The notes beneath the pieces are model-generated. The model had not been told where the DNA came from and made no database searches. It was given only the letters and a program-made list of their open reading frames with translations. This document shows, in pieces, positions 18,553 to 27,987 of a DNA stretch of 64,000 bases. How positions within the stretch are numbered: position 1 is the stretch's first letter; each line of letters starts with the position of its first letter. The stretch comes from an uncultured Piscirickettsiaceae bacterium (GTDB taxonomy: Bacteria; Pseudomonadota; Gammaproteobacteria; Methylococcales; Cycloclasticaceae). A program made the position numbers and the translations under genes. The stretch is from NCBI GenBank assembly GCA_913061075.1, contig CAJXSK010000004.1, positions 173,597 to 237,596 of the forward strand, written 5' to 3'.

Positions 18553-19422
18553 TTAATCAAAAACGATACAACGGTTTTTATACACTAACACTTCATGTTG
18601 TAAATGATGCCTGATAGCACGAGATAAAACAATTTTTTCATTATCTTGGCCTTTACGCTTTAAATCATCAACGCTGTCATTATGCCTTATGCGGACAATA
18701 TCTTGAGCAATGATTGGCCCCGCATCAAGTTCTGTGGTCACGTAATGGCTAGTGGCGCCTATGATTTTTACACCTCTTTCGTGCGCAGAATGATAGGGCT
18801 TTGCGCCCGGAAACGCCGGTAAAAAGGAATGATGGATATTGATGATGTTATTCGGGTAGTGATCAATAAAATTAGCACTTAATATTTGCATATAACGTGC
18901 TAACACAACAGTATCGATACCATGTTCAGCTAATAAATCTAGTTGTGCCTTTTCTTGTTGTTGTTTGTTATTAGCATTGATAGGCAAGTGATAAAAAGGA
19001 ATGCCCGCATTTTTAGCCTGCTGTTCAAACGTTGTGTGGTTGCTAATGATTAATGGAATGTCGGCGTGCCATTCTTCAGATTGATGCCGTGAAAGTATAT
19101 CGAATAAACAGTGCCCGTGTTGCGACACAAATAGTGCCATACGTGGTTTGGTATTTGAGTGGCTTATACGCCAATTCATGTTTAATGGCGTACCAACGTG
19201 TTTTTTGAATACGCTATCAATTTTATTAGCTGGGATTTTAAAACCATCCAGTTGCCACTGTACGCGCATAAAGAAACGTCTATCTGCCGTGTCGACATGT
19301 TGTTCCAAGTCAACGATATTGCCATGGTTATCACAAAGGAACTGAGTGACTTTAGCAATAATGCCCGGTTGGTCAGGGCATTCTGCTAGAAGTGTTGCGG
19401 TGGGTGAGGTGTTATAAGTCAT
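18553..19422 (-). CDS. purU: Formyltetrahydrofolate deformylase
   Basis: It hydrolyses 10-formyltetrahydrofolate to formate and tetrahydrofolate, which balances one-carbon pools and feeds formate-using purine synthesis. At 289 residues it has an N-terminal ACT domain (about 1-85; LLAECPDQPGIIAKV) and a formyltransferase domain with IHHSFLPAFPGAKPY, the catalytic His region, and LDAGPII with the catalytic Asp. The start overlaps the end of the HIT gene upstream by 11 bases. Metabolically it connects with metH, thyA, folA and purH elsewhere in the window. Confidence 0.96.
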   Translation of the reverse strand: MTYNTSPTATLLAECPDQPGIIAKVTQFLCDNHGNIVDLEQHVDTADRRFFMRVQWQLDGFKIPANKIDSVFKKHVGTPLNMNWRISHSNTKPRMALFVSQHGHCLFDILSRHQSEEWHADIPLIISNHTTFEQQAKNAGIPFYHLPINANNKQQQEKAQLDLLAEHGIDTVVLARYMQILSANFIDHYPNNIINIHHSFLPAFPGAKPYHSAHERGVKIIGATSHYVTTELDAGPIIAQDIVRIRHNDSVDDLKRKGQDNEKIVLSRAIRHHLQHEVLVYKNRCIVFD

Positions 19423-19855
19423 GTTGGGTTATACAAGCTTTAAAGTCAGAATTACTCAATAGTTGTGAGGTTTTTTCAATGCGTTCTCGTAAGGTTATAT
19501 CGTTGTAGGGTTGAGGTTCAGCGTTGCCCCAAATAGGTTGTGGCCATGTGGGGTCAGTTTTATACCTAACAATATGATGGAGGTGTAGTTGTGGCACTAC
19601 ATTTCCGAGTGCAGCGATGTTCATTTTGTCTGCATTAAATGCGTTAGACAGTGCTTGGCTAAGGTGCAATGATTCGTATTGAAGTTGTTGCTGATCTAGT
19701 GCAGCAAGTTGGAAGGCTTCCGTTATATTGGACTGTTTAGGGACGAGAATATACCAAGGATAATTGGCGTCTTTGCTTAACAGTAAGGCGCAAAGTGGGA
19801 AGTCCCCTAGGTAATAGGTATCATTTGCTAAGCGCGAGTGTAATTCAAAAGCCAT
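19412..19855 (-). CDS. HIT family hydrolase/transferase
   Basis: This protein of 147 residues has the histidine-triad core HLHHIVRY. It is of the short HIT branch found in gammaproteobacteria, presumably a nucleotide phosphoramidase or dinucleotide hydrolase; the true substrate is unknown. It sits 6 bases after moaC and overlaps purU by 11 bases, so moaC-HIT-purU look like one transcript. Opening residues are AFELHSRLAND. Confidence 0.9.
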   Translation of the reverse strand: MAFELHSRLANDTYYLGDFPLCALLLSKDANYPWYILVPKQSNITEAFQLAALDQQQLQYESLHLSQALSNAFNADKMNIAALGNVVPQLHLHHIVRYKTDPTWPQPIWGNAEPQPYNDITLRERIEKTSQLLSNSDFKACITQHDL

Positions 19856-19861
19856 GATTGT

Positions 19862-20338
19862 TTACGATCTTTTCCAATGGCCAGATTTACCGCCTTGTTT
19901 TTCAAGCAAACGCACACCTTGTATCGTCATGCCCCGGTCTACCGCTTTGCACATATCATAAATGGTTAATAAGGTTACTTGCGTGGCATTAAGTGCTTCC
20001 ATTTCTACGCCTGTTTTGCCAGAGGTGGTGACCGTGGTGAGGCAACTAATGCGGTTAAGTTGAGTATTAGGTTCTAGCTTAATATCCACGTGCGTAATGG
20101 GTAATGGGTGACATAAAGGTACCAGCTCAGCTGTTCTTTTGCTGGCCATGATGCCGGCAATACGAGCTATGCCTAATACATCGCCTTTTTTGTTGTCGCC
20201 ATTAATAACGCGTTGTAGTGTAGATGCATCCATTTCGATGTGGCCTTCTGTAACCGCCGTACGCTCGGTATCTGCTTTTGCGCTAATGTCGACCATATGA
20301 GCATCGCCAGCTGCATTAAAGTGTGTAAGTTCAGACAT
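19862..20338 (-). CDS. moaC: Cyclic pyranopterin monophosphate synthase
   Basis: It converts the MoaA product into cyclic pyranopterin monophosphate in molybdenum cofactor synthesis. At 158 residues it is of normal length. Recognisable parts are the opening [16 protein letters not shown], the conserved LCHPLPITH and the VEMEALNA segment with active-site residues. It is transcribed away from moaDE across a 65-base gap. moaA is not in the window. Confidence 0.97.
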   Translation of the reverse strand: MSELTHFNAAGDAHMVDISAKADTERTAVTEGHIEMDASTLQRVINGDNKKGDVLGIARIAGIMASKRTAELVPLCHPLPITHVDIKLEPNTQLNRISCLTTVTTSGKTGVEMEALNATQVTLLTIYDMCKAVDRGMTIQGVRLLEKQGGKSGHWKRS

Positions 20339-20403
20339 AGTTAATTAAATTCAATAGCGTGATAATATGGACGATTATGACATAAAGTAAAGCCGAGAGA
20401 ACC

Positions 20404-20637
20404 ATGAGTATTAAAGTCCTTTATTTTGCTAGTTTAAAAGAACAGTTTGGGTGTAGTGAAGAACAGTTGAGTGTGGAGAACCTGTCTACTGTGGAAGATG
20501 TTTGGCAGCAAGTAAGTGCCAAACAAGAGGTGCCTCAGCACGTTTTATTTGCGGTGAACCAAGAATATGCTCAACTGGACACATTGGTTAAGTCTGGCGA
20601 TGAAGTAGCGTTCTTCCCGCCCGTAACAGGGGGTTAA
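20404..20637 (+). CDS. moaD: Molybdopterin synthase small subunit
   Basis: A ubiquitin-like sulfur carrier of 77 residues that ends in the Gly-Gly tail (FFPPVTGG), which is thiocarboxylated by MoeB. It delivers sulfur for the dithiolene of molybdopterin. It is followed by moaE with no spacer, and the stop and next ATG are adjacent. The upstream GAGAGAACC provides the ribosome binding site. Confidence 0.96.
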   Translation: MSIKVLYFASLKEQFGCSEEQLSVENLSTVEDVWQQVSAKQEVPQHVLFAVNQEYAQLDTLVKSGDEVAFFPPVTGG

Positions 20638-21090
20638 ATGATAAAAATTACTGATCAAGCGTTTGACCCTTGGCATGAGCTTTCAGCCTTTCAATTAAAT
20701 ATGCGGCGTGATGGTGAATTTGGCGCCTGTGCTAATTTTATAGGCACGATGCGAGACCTTAATGAGGGTGCTGTGGTGAATGGGATGGTGTTAGAGCATT
20801 ACCCTGGGATGACTGAAAAGCATCTTGAGAAAATTGTTAGTGAAGCAAAGCGTAAGTGGGATTTGTTAGAAACGTTAGTTATTCACCGTGTGGGGGAGTT
20901 ATTGCCCAACGACCCTATCGTGCTGGTGGCTGTTTGGTCGACCCATAGAAAGGATGCGTTTGAAGCGAGTCGTTTTATTATGGAAGATTTAAAAAGCAAA
21001 GCGCCTTTTTGGAAAAAAGAAGCAGTAATAGATAAAAGTAAAGGGGCAGAAAAAAACCGCTGGGTCGAAAAGAACACCTGCGGTTATTAA
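20638..21090 (+). CDS. moaE: Molybdopterin synthase catalytic subunit
   Basis: The large subunit of molybdopterin synthase has 150 residues. Conserved parts include FIGTMRDLNEG, LEHYPGMTEK, the HRVGEL strand and the catalytic lysine region APFWKKE, followed by RWVEKN. It forms a heterotetramer with MoaD. No hairpin terminator is obvious after it; the AT-rich 30 bases that follow end at the convergent ppa gene. Confidence 0.96.
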   Translation: MIKITDQAFDPWHELSAFQLNMRRDGEFGACANFIGTMRDLNEGAVVNGMVLEHYPGMTEKHLEKIVSEAKRKWDLLETLVIHRVGELLPNDPIVLVAVWSTHRKDAFEASRFIMEDLKSKAPFWKKEAVIDKSKGAEKNRWVEKNTCGY

Positions 21091-21119
21091 CCCATAATAT
21101 TTTTTTTATTTATTAAGCG

Positions 21120-21668
21120 CTAGAAACGTGGCTTGTCTCTAGTTGCTTCATAGCGTGCAACACTGTCTAAAATTTCTTTGCCAGCACCTTCAATGCCTTG
21201 CCAGCCATTAATCTTCACCCATTTTCCAGCTTCTAAATCTTTGTAATGTTCGAAGAAATGAGAAATCTGATCCAGTGTTACTTTAGGTATGTCTTCATGA
21301 GTTTTAATGTCGTCATAAAGCGGTGTTAATTTTGATACAGGAACAGCTAATATTTTTGCATCTTCGCCAGCTTCGTCTGTCATCATTAGTACACCAATAG
21401 GGCGACAACGAATTACAGAGCCATTCATTAATGGATTCGGTGTAATTACCAAGACGTCAACTGGGTCGCCATCGTCAGACAATGTATGTGGAACGTAACC
21501 GTAGTTACATGGGTAATGCATAGCTGTGCCCATGAAACGGTCAACAAACAAAGAACCAGAGTCTTTATCAACTTCATATTTAATTGGGTCAGCATGAGAT
21601 GGGATTTCGATTATAACGTTGATATCGTTAGGTAAATCTTTGCCTGAAGGTACTAAATGAAGACTCAT
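21120..21668 (-). CDS. ppa: Soluble inorganic pyrophosphatase (family I)
   Basis: It hydrolyses pyrophosphate in the cytoplasm and so pulls biosynthetic reactions forward. At 182 residues it matches the family I length. The signature DGDPVDVLV contains the metal-binding aspartates, preceded by [11 protein letters not shown]. It diverges from the membrane pyrophosphatase gene across about 165 bases. The cell therefore has two ways to dispose of PPi, one that wastes the energy and one that conserves it. Confidence 0.97.
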   Translation of the reverse strand: MSLHLVPSGKDLPNDINVIIEIPSHADPIKYEVDKDSGSLFVDRFMGTAMHYPCNYGYVPHTLSDDGDPVDVLVITPNPLMNGSVIRCRPIGVLMMTDEAGEDAKILAVPVSKLTPLYDDIKTHEDIPKVTLDQISHFFEHYKDLEAGKWVKINGWQGIEGAGKEILDSVARYEATRDKPRF

Positions 21669-21833
21669 GTTTTTTCCTTAAGTTGTTGTTTGTTTGGGTG
21701 CGCCGCATCATTATACATAAAGTGTAAATGATATTTAAGGTTTGAGCTTGCATGTTTTTATAAGGGGGAGTAAAAAAGGTACGTTGTATTTTAAATATAC
21801 TTTTAATAACAAGAACAGGCAAGGGAGAGAAGA

Positions 21834-23840
21834 ATGGAATTAAGTCATTTGTTACCACCCATTATTGGTGGTTTTGGTTTGTATGCGGCTAAATATGTAT
21901 ATGATTTAGTCATGAAGTACCCCGAAGGCGAGGGGAAAGTAGCTAAAATTGCCGAGCAAATTCATTTGGGCGCTATGGTCTTTATGAAACGTGAGTATAA
22001 AATGCTGACGATTTTTGGCTCGGTATTATTTGTATTAACATTTATTTTTCTCGGTTGGGCAACGGCAATATGCTTTCTTGTCGGTGCGTTAGCCTCAGGT
22101 GCTGCTGGTTACATTGGCATGAATACAGCCACTAAGGCGAATGTTCGAACGACTACAGCAGCGCATACTGAAGGTGCAGAAGCGGCGTTGTCAGTTGCTT
22201 TTTTTGGTGGCTCCATTATGGGGTTAGCAGTCGCATCGTTAGGCTTAATGGGGCTTGGTCTAATGTATTTGTTTTTCGGCAGTGACCCAGAGTCTTCTCA
22301 TGCGATTCATGGTTTTGCGATGGGTGCATCAGTAGTGGCGCTGTTCTCTCGTGTAGGTGGCGGCATCTTTACTAAAAGTGCTGACGTTGGTGCGGATTTG
22401 GTGGGAAAACTTGAAGCGGGTATTCCTGAGGATGATCCGCGTAATCCAGGTGTTATTGCCGATAATGTGGGTGACAATGTAGGTGATGTTGCCGGCATGG
22501 GGTCAGATATTTTTGAATCTTATTGTGGTTCTATGATCGCGACTACTGCCATCGCTTCTACTATGTCTGCGGTGTTACTTAGCGAACTTGGCGCGCAGTC
22601 CAGCTTAATGTTTTTGCCGTTAGCGTTAGCTTCTATTGGTTTACTTTGTTCAATAGGTGGCATTGTCATCGTTAAAAAGAATGCGTCGAAATCGCCTGAA
22701 AAGGCATTACGCATGGGCACAATGGGAGCATCTGTTCTATTTATTATTGCTGCCTTGTTGCTTATTTCGATGATGGATATAAATAACTATGTTTGGGTAG
22801 CTGTATTAGCCGGCGCCGTTGGCGGAATTATCATTGGCCTAATCACTGAATATTATACGGCAGGTTCTCCGGTTGAGCATATAGCGAAATCGGGTGAAAC
22901 AGGCGCTGCAACGGTGATGATTTCTGGACTTGCTATTGGTATGCAATCTGTCGCTATTCCTGTGTTTACTATTTGTGGCGTGATTGCGGTTTCTAGCCAT
23001 TTTGCTGATTTGTACGGCGTTGGTATCGCAGCCGTTGGCATGCTAGCCACTGTTGGCATTACCATGGCTATTGATGCATACGGGCCGGTAGCAGACAATG
23101 CTGGCGGTATTGCTGAGATGGGCGGCTTGGGTGAAGAGACACGAAAGATTACCGATTCACTTGATGAGCTAGGCAATACTACGGCTGCCATCGGCAAAGG
23201 GTTTGCTATTGGGGCGGCGGCATTAGCTGCGCTGGCCATTATTACGGCGTTTATTGAAACAGTATCAGTACATATCCCCGACTTTTCTTTAGAGTTAAAC
23301 GACCCTGAAGTATTAATAGGTTTGTTTATTGGGGGTGTTATTCCATTCGTTATCGCGGCACTAACGATGACGGCGGTAGGTGATGCGGCGTTTGAAATGA
23401 TTAAAGAAATTCGTCGGCAATTTAAAGAAATTGATGGATTGCTGGAAGGTACAGCAGAGCCTGATACGGAACGGTGTGTAGACATTGCAACAACCGCGGC
23501 ACTGAAGAAAATGATTCTACCGGGTGTCATTGCGGTGAGTGCGCCTCCATTGGTGGGTTTTCTTATTGGTGCTCAGGCATTAGGTGGCATGTTATCAGGT
23601 GCATTGCTTTGCTGTGTTCTTATGGCGTTGATGATGGCAAATGCCGGTGGCGCTTGGGATAATGCTAAAAAGTTTGTTGAAAAAGGCAATTTAGGTGGAA
23701 AAGGTTCAGACACTCATTCAGCAGTTGTTGTTGGTGACACGGTGGGTGACCCATTTAAAGATACATCTGGCCCATCTATGAACATTCTAATCAATGTAAT
23801 GGCGATTGTTAGTTTGGTGATTGCACCGTTATTAGGTTAG
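21834..23840 (+). CDS. hppA: Membrane-bound ion-translocating pyrophosphatase, K+-stimulated type
   Basis: An integral membrane pump of 668 residues with many hydrophobic helices that uses PPi hydrolysis to move H+ (or Na+) out of the cytoplasm. The substrate-binding loops are intact: [27 protein letters not shown] and, near the C-terminus, [14 protein letters not shown]. The discriminating site reads [10 protein letters not shown], with Ala451 and Gly454 where K+-independent enzymes have Lys and Thr. That places it in the K+-requiring group. Whether it pumps H+, Na+ or both cannot be told by eye. A GGGAGAGAAG ribosome binding site precedes the ATG, and a strong bidirectional terminator follows. 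Confidence 0.96.
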   Translation: MELSHLLPPIIGGFGLYAAKYVYDLVMKYPEGEGKVAKIAEQIHLGAMVFMKREYKMLTIFGSVLFVLTFIFLGWATAICFLVGALASGAAGYIGMNTATKANVRTTTAAHTEGAEAALSVAFFGGSIMGLAVASLGLMGLGLMYLFFGSDPESSHAIHGFAMGASVVALFSRVGGGIFTKSADVGADLVGKLEAGIPEDDPRNPGVIADNVGDNVGDVAGMGSDIFESYCGSMIATTAIASTMSAVLLSELGAQSSLMFLPLALASIGLLCSIGGIVIVKKNASKSPEKALRMGTMGASVLFIIAALLLISMMDINNYVWVAVLAGAVGGIIIGLITEYYTAGSPVEHIAKSGETGAATVMISGLAIGMQSVAIPVFTICGVIAVSSHFADLYGVGIAAVGMLATVGITMAIDAYGPVADNAGGIAEMGGLGEETRKITDSLDELGNTTAAIGKGFAIGAAALAALAIITAFIETVSVHIPDFSLELNDPEVLIGLFIGGVIPFVIAALTMTAVGDAAFEMIKEIRRQFKEIDGLLEGTAEPDTERCVDIATTAALKKMILPGVIAVSAPPLVGFLIGAQALGGMLSGALLCCVLMALMMANAGGAWDNAKKFVEKGNLGGKGSDTHSAVVVGDTVGDPFKDTSGPSMNILINVMAIVSLVIAPLLG

Positions 23841-23856
23841 ATGGTGAACGTTATAT

Positions 23857-23886
23857 AAAAAAGGCGGCCAACTGGCCGCCTTTTTT
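23857..23886. terminator. Bidirectional intrinsic terminator between hppA and a minus-strand gene
   Basis: The perfect 8-base GC-rich arms GGCGGCCA and TGGCCGCC with a 2-base loop are flanked by A6 on the left and T6 on the right. It therefore works in both directions. It overlaps the stop codon of the convergent minus-strand gene. Confidence 0.9.
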
Positions 23887-24322
23887 ATATGTTTACTTCT
23901 TTGTCGGGCCAAATAAAGCCGATTGAGCGCTTTGGTGCTTCTTTTTCAACCTTAACGGCATGGCACAACATTTGAACATTGCCTTGGTGAGAAAACATGA
24001 CACAGGGGCTGCCAGCCATGGTGCCTTCAATTCGTATGCCGTGAAAACTAACCTGAGATAGCTTTAAAACATCAATTTGAATGCCTCCTTGCAACACAGC
24101 AACAATGGCAGGTTGGAGCCCTTCGGATAAAGACTCTCGCCAAGATAAGGCTTCATCAGCGATTGATTTCATGAGTGCCCCTGCACTCCTGAATTCGTTG
24201 CTTTCCCTTAAATTAGGGGCGTCATCATCAGATAGTACCAGGGATGTTATTTGGTCCATATCAACATCTACAAGCTCCAGGCTAAGTGATGGAATGGATG
24301 TTAATGCTTTATCTTTGCTCAT
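23885..24322 (-). CDS. Hypothetical protein, cytoplasmic
   Basis: I do not recognise this protein of 145 residues. The first 60 residues are acidic and polar, and the last 80 alternate beta-like segments (IVAVLQGGIQIDVLKLSQVS; GIRIEGTMAGSPCVMFSHQG). It has no signal peptide or membrane helix. The stop lies inside the terminator shared with hppA. The DUF3465 gene ends about 20 bases before its start, so the two may be co-transcribed. Confidence 0.7.
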   Translation of the reverse strand: MSKDKALTSIPSLSLELVDVDMDQITSLVLSDDDAPNLRESNEFRSAGALMKSIADEALSWRESLSEGLQPAIVAVLQGGIQIDVLKLSQVSFHGIRIEGTMAGSPCVMFSHQGNVQMLCHAVKVEKEAPKRSIGFIWPDKEVNI

Positions 24323-24342
24323 AATTATCTCAGTATGTGATG

Positions 24343-24771
24343 TTATTCATAAACTTTTCCGCGGTGTTTTAGCCAGCCGCCAGGATGGTTGCCGCGAGGG
24401 TCGTGGTGAGTCCAGTGGACAACGCCCCCTTTGGTATTCCATTCATATTCGCCTTTTATCTCAATATTGTCACCTACTTTAATGTTATTTATTCGCGGTG
24501 CAAGGCCTATATTATGTGCTACCAGAATGCTTAAGTTAGAAGATATTTTAACGATAAACTTTTGATGCCGGCTGCCTTTGTTATCATCGGCTAGTAGTTT
24601 TGACACGATACCACTGGCTATAACTATTTTATCGCTTTGTTGGTTGTTGTAAGCGGATTGTATAGCACTTGATGGTGAGCCTGTTTGGTCAGTAGGCGTG
24701 TTTTGATGATCATTCCCAAAATATAAGATAGCAATGGCAATGATGACGTAAAAAATGCGTTTTTGTTTCAT
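24343..24771 (-). CDS. DUF3465 family secreted/anchored protein
   Basis: The 142 residues begin with a signal anchor or signal peptide (KRIFYVIIAIAILYFG). The folded part has the family hallmarks: GSRHQKFIVKI, the LVAHNIGLAPR segment, an OB-like strand (VGDNIEIKGEYEWN) and the ending GVVHWTHHDPRG. The pattern resembles small periplasmic nucleic-acid or metal-binding beta barrels, but no activity is known to me. It is upstream of the hypothetical gene on the same strand. Confidence 0.8.
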   Translation of the reverse strand: MKQKRIFYVIIAIAILYFGNDHQNTPTDQTGSPSSAIQSAYNNQQSDKIVIASGIVSKLLADDNKGSRHQKFIVKISSNLSILVAHNIGLAPRINNIKVGDNIEIKGEYEWNTKGGVVHWTHHDPRGNHPGGWLKHRGKVYE

Positions 24772-24803
24772 TACTTGTATTTGCTCAGGAATTTAAAATA
24801 AAC

Positions 24804-24842
24804 AAAAAAAAGCCACACACATCTTAATGATATGCGTGGCTT
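24804..24842 (-). terminator. Intrinsic terminator after the DUF4332 pseudogene
   Basis: On the minus strand AGCCACGCAT pairs, with a small bulge, with ATGTGTGTGGCT and runs into a T7 tract (A7 at 24804-24810 on the plus strand). It sits about 20 bases past the DUF4332 stop and closes that unit before the DUF3465 gene. Confidence 0.75.
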
Positions 24843-24860
24843 AATGATGAATTATTACGC

Positions 24861-25264
24861 TTAGTGAGTAATTTTTCTTGGTAGATCTTTAGCTTGTGCT
24901 ACCCAATCTTCTACTTGAGATGGCGCTGGAACTTTACGGACCAAACTTTTTTCTTCGTTAACTTCAGCCATTTTTGCTTGTAGGTTGGCAGCATTTCTTT
25001 GAGCCAACTCAGGCACAGTATCAACACCAGCACATTCTAGTAAGTCTGCATATTGAGTGCTAACGCCTTTAATGCGAGTTAGGTCGGCACGATTCGCCCA
25101 TCCTAAAATTAGCTTTTCACTTAAACCTGATTTCTCAGCTATGTCTTTACGGCCTTTTTAGTACAGCAAACGTCTAAAAGGTTTTCGATTGATGTTAGGC
25201 CAGCGGCTTTTAGTTTTTCTGCGTATGCTGGTCCAATTCCTTCAATATCTGCTAATGCGGTCAT
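24861..25264 (-). pseudogene. DUF4332 (helix-hairpin-helix) protein gene with a single-base frameshift
   Basis: From the ATG at 25264, preceded by AGGAGA, the complement reads ADIEGIGPAYAEKLKAAGL and then meets TAG at 25141-25139 after 41 codons. Shifting by one base at the A5-GG run (about 25151-25159) restores a long frame: GRKDIAEKSGLSEKLILGW, then ADLTRIKGVSTQYADLLECA, ending at TAA (24863-24861). Joined, the two parts give about 134 residues of the DUF4332 pattern, with two HhH-like motifs. One missing G in the run explains everything. It may be a true pseudogene, a sequencing deletion, or, less likely, recoding, since the run is one A short of the A6G slippery heptamer. Confidence 0.8.
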
Positions 25265-25360
25265 TCTTCTCTCCTAAAGTTATGTCAGTTTGACGAATTA
25301 TATTTTTACCACACTGAAACCGTATCACAGTACAGCGGGTGTTAAAACAATCTAAACAAA

Positions 25361-25762
25361 TTATTTGTTTTTTAATAAATCTCTAATTTCTGTTAATAAT
25401 ACTTCTTCACTGCTTGGCTTTTCTGGCTCAGCAGGTGCTTCTTCCTCTTTTTTCTTCATTGCATTAATCGCTTTAACAACCATAAATATAGCGAAAGCAA
25501 TAATGGTGAAATCCACAACGGTTTGAATGAAATTGCCGTATTTGATTACAACAGCGGGTGCATCACCGGCCGCATCTTTTAATACAAGTGCTAAGTCAGC
25601 AAAATTCACTCCACCAAGCAGAACGCCAATTGGTGGCATGATAACGTCGGCAACGACAGACGATACTATTTTTCCAAACGCGGCACCAATGACAATACCA
25701 ACAGCCATGTCAACAGCATTTCCCTTCACTGCAAAATCTTTAAACTCAGACATCATTCCCAT
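25361..25762 (-). CDS. mscL: Large-conductance mechanosensitive channel
   Basis: This osmotic safety valve of 133 residues begins [21 protein letters not shown], has the first membrane helix with [10 protein letters not shown], a periplasmic loop and a second helix (about 75-95; [15 protein letters not shown]). The C-terminal cytoplasmic helix is charged ([15 protein letters not shown], then [10 protein letters not shown]). The start is supported by AGGAG 7 bases upstream of the first ATG. It acts as a homopentamer in the inner membrane. Confidence 0.97.
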   Translation of the reverse strand: MGMMSEFKDFAVKGNAVDMAVGIVIGAAFGKIVSSVVADVIMPPIGVLLGGVNFADLALVLKDAAGDAPAVVIKYGNFIQTVVDFTIIAFAIFMVVKAINAMKKKEEEAPAEPEKPSSEEVLLTEIRDLLKNK

Positions 25763-25790
25763 TTTTATCTCCTTTCTTTTATATTAGTAT

Positions 25791-26204
25791 TTAAAAAAAC
25801 TTTTTTGCTAGGCCAGATAAACCTTCTAGCCCGCCTACTTGGTCAAGTAATGAACCGCCTGAGCTACTTTTGTCAATCACCTGAGGGATGATGTCAGAAA
25901 GTGCTGAAGTGGCTTGGCTTTCATCTATTCCTAATTGTGAAGCGAAAGCTGACACCTTGTCTTGGCCGAGAACATTTGAAAGCTGTTGTGTATCTAAACT
26001 TGCATTTTGACCATCACCCAGCCAAGAACCGAGCATGTCTTGCATGCCGCCTTGGCCAGCGAATTGCGAGACTAAGCCGGCAATGTCAAGTTGGCCTGAA
26101 GAGCCGCCAAGCAAGTCGGATAAAGGGCCAGCTAACGATTCTGCTTGGGCTGATCCACCTAATTGTTTAGACAATAGCTGTGTAGCTATTTGCATAAGAT
26201 CCAT
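25791..26204 (-). CDS. DUF937/YidB-like protein
   Basis: The protein has 137 residues rich in Gly, Ser, Leu and Gln, with the family features LLGGSSGQLD, LGSWLGDGQN and VLGQDKVSAFASQLGI, and a terminal GGLEGLSGLAKKFF. E. coli YidB and relatives have no firm function; the repeats of helix and Gly-rich turns suggest a small self-associating protein. It lies 28 bases upstream of mscL on the same strand, so they may share a transcript. Confidence 0.85.
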   Translation of the reverse strand: MDLMQIATQLLSKQLGGSAQAESLAGPLSDLLGGSSGQLDIAGLVSQFAGQGGMQDMLGSWLGDGQNASLDTQQLSNVLGQDKVSAFASQLGIDESQATSALSDIIPQVIDKSSSGGSLLDQVGGLEGLSGLAKKFF

Positions 26205-26404
26205 AATTTAATTTCCTTATTTGTGAATGGTTAACTTTAATGCTTACTAACTGAATAAATGCTGAACAACAGTTTATAAGGTTATCTAGTGTATAACCTA
26301 AGGAAAACGATAGTCAATGTTATTAACGATATTGGAATCATCAATAGAACGTAGATATAAGATCGTGCAAGGGCTAAAATGTCGAATACAATTTTAGGTG
26401 AAAC

Positions 26405-27187
26405 ATGTTGAATTATCCCCAAATAGACCCCGTTGCGTTATCACTCGGTTCTCTAAATATACATTGGTATGGTTTGATGTACTTAGTCGGCTTTTTAGGT
26501 GCGTGGCTTTTAGGGCGCTACAGAGCAAAAAGAAACGGTTGGTCAAACGATCAAATTGATGATCTTATTTTTTATGCAGCGATGGGTGTGGTGCTAGGTG
26601 GTCGTATTGGTTACGTGTTGTTTTATAACTTCCCTGTGTTTATTGATAACCCGATTATCTTAATTAAAATTTGGCAGGGTGGCATGTCATTTCATGGCGG
26701 TTTGCTAGGCGTACTTATTGCGATGTACCTGTTTGGAAAAAAGTATAAACATAGTTTTTTTGAAGTGACTGACTTTATAGCACCATTGGTGCCAATTGGG
26801 CTTGGCGCAGGTCGTGTAGGTAACTTTATTAATGGTGAGTTGTGGGGCAAGCCTACAGACTCAGTGTTTGGCATGTTGGTACCGGATTTGGGTGAATTAC
26901 CGCGACATCCTAGTCAATTATATGAAGCGGCATCGGAAGGGGTGTTATTGTTTTTGATACTCTGGTTTTACTCCAGTAAACCCAAAGCAACGATGGCGGT
27001 ATCTGGTTTGTTTTTGATTGGCTACGGAGTCTTTAGGTTTTCGGTCGAGTTTGTACGCTTGCCGGATGCGCACTTAGGTTATTTAGCTTTTGGATGGTTA
27101 ACGATGGGGCAAGTTCTAACGGTCCCGATGTTGTTGTTGGGTGTGTTTTTAATGTTTAAAGCGAAGCAAATAGGGAAAAAAGCATGA
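26405..27187 (+). CDS. lgt: Prolipoprotein diacylglyceryl transferase
   Basis: This inner-membrane enzyme adds diacylglycerol from phosphatidylglycerol to the lipobox cysteine of prolipoproteins. It has 260 residues and about seven membrane helices. The key motifs are [12 protein letters not shown], the HGG in MSFHGGLLG and the Lgt signature [13 protein letters not shown]. Substrates in this window would include MshL and the two other lipoproteins. It overlaps thyA by 4 bases; lgt-thyA-folA is a common order in this class. Confidence 0.97.
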   Translation: MLNYPQIDPVALSLGSLNIHWYGLMYLVGFLGAWLLGRYRAKRNGWSNDQIDDLIFYAAMGVVLGGRIGYVLFYNFPVFIDNPIILIKIWQGGMSFHGGLLGVLIAMYLFGKKYKHSFFEVTDFIAPLVPIGLGAGRVGNFINGELWGKPTDSVFGMLVPDLGELPRHPSQLYEAASEGVLLFLILWFYSSKPKATMAVSGLFLIGYGVFRFSVEFVRLPDAHLGYLAFGWLTMGQVLTVPMLLLGVFLMFKAKQIGKKA

Positions 27188-27978
27188 AGCAATATTTAGA
27201 ATTAATGCAAGATATTCTTGATAACGGTACCAATAAAGAGGATAGAACGGGGACAGGAACAAGATCCGTTTTTGGGCGACAAATGCGTTTTGACTTGAAT
27301 GAAGGTTTTCCTTTAGTGACAACGAAGAAGCTTCACCTCCGCTCGATTATTCATGAATTGCTATGGTTTTTGAATGGCGATACAAACATAGCATACTTAA
27401 AAGAGAATGGCGTTAGTATTTGGGACGAATGGGCGAATGAACAAGGTGATTTAGGCCCTGTTTACGGGCACCAATGGCGCTCATGGCCAACGCCTTCTGG
27501 TGAAAGTATTGATCAAATAAGTGATGTATTAACGCAAATTAAAAACACGCCAGATTCAAGACGGTTGATTGTTAGTGCATGGAATGTTGGGCAAATCCCT
27601 GATATGGCCTTGCCGCCTTGCCATTTGTTATTTCAATTTTATGTCGCTGATGGGCGGTTGTCATGTCAGTTATATCAGCGTTCAGCTGACTTCTTCTTAG
27701 GCGTGCCTTTTAATATTGCAAGTTACGCATTATTAACACATATGGTTGCAGAGCAAGCCGGTTTGGGTGTGGGCGATTTTGTGTGGACCGGTGGTGATGT
27801 GCATTTGTATAACAACCATTTTGAACAAGCAGCTCTTCAGTTGTCTAGAGACACGCTGACCTTACCTAAGTTATCTATTACGAATAAGCCAAGTTCACTT
27901 TTTGATTATCGTTATGAAGATTTTGAAATTGTGGGGTATGAGTCTCACGCAGGTATCAAAGCACCTGTTGCTATTTAG
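27184..27978 (+). CDS. thyA: Thymidylate synthase
   Basis: It makes dTMP from dUMP with methylenetetrahydrofolate, producing dihydrofolate for the next gene product, FolA. At 264 residues it equals the E. coli length. The catalytic cysteine lies in [13 protein letters not shown], and [18 protein letters not shown] is the phosphate- and folate-binding stretch. The start overlaps lgt by 4 bases and folA starts 9 bases after the stop. Confidence 0.98.
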   Translation: MKQYLELMQDILDNGTNKEDRTGTGTRSVFGRQMRFDLNEGFPLVTTKKLHLRSIIHELLWFLNGDTNIAYLKENGVSIWDEWANEQGDLGPVYGHQWRSWPTPSGESIDQISDVLTQIKNTPDSRRLIVSAWNVGQIPDMALPPCHLLFQFYVADGRLSCQLYQRSADFFLGVPFNIASYALLTHMVAEQAGLGVGDFVWTGGDVHLYNNHFEQAALQLSRDTLTLPKLSITNKPSSLFDYRYEDFEIVGYESHAGIKAPVAI

Positions 27979-27987
27979 GGCTGTCTA

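Noticed and set aside
22853..23530. Minus-strand frame of 225 codons inside hppA
   Set aside because: It lies wholly antisense to a well conserved membrane pump and has a composition typical of the reverse of hydrophobic coding sequence.
25145..25165. Programmed -1 frameshift in the DUF4332 gene
   Set aside because: The run is TAAAAAG rather than AAAAAAG, and no strong downstream stem is seen; a one-base deletion is simpler.
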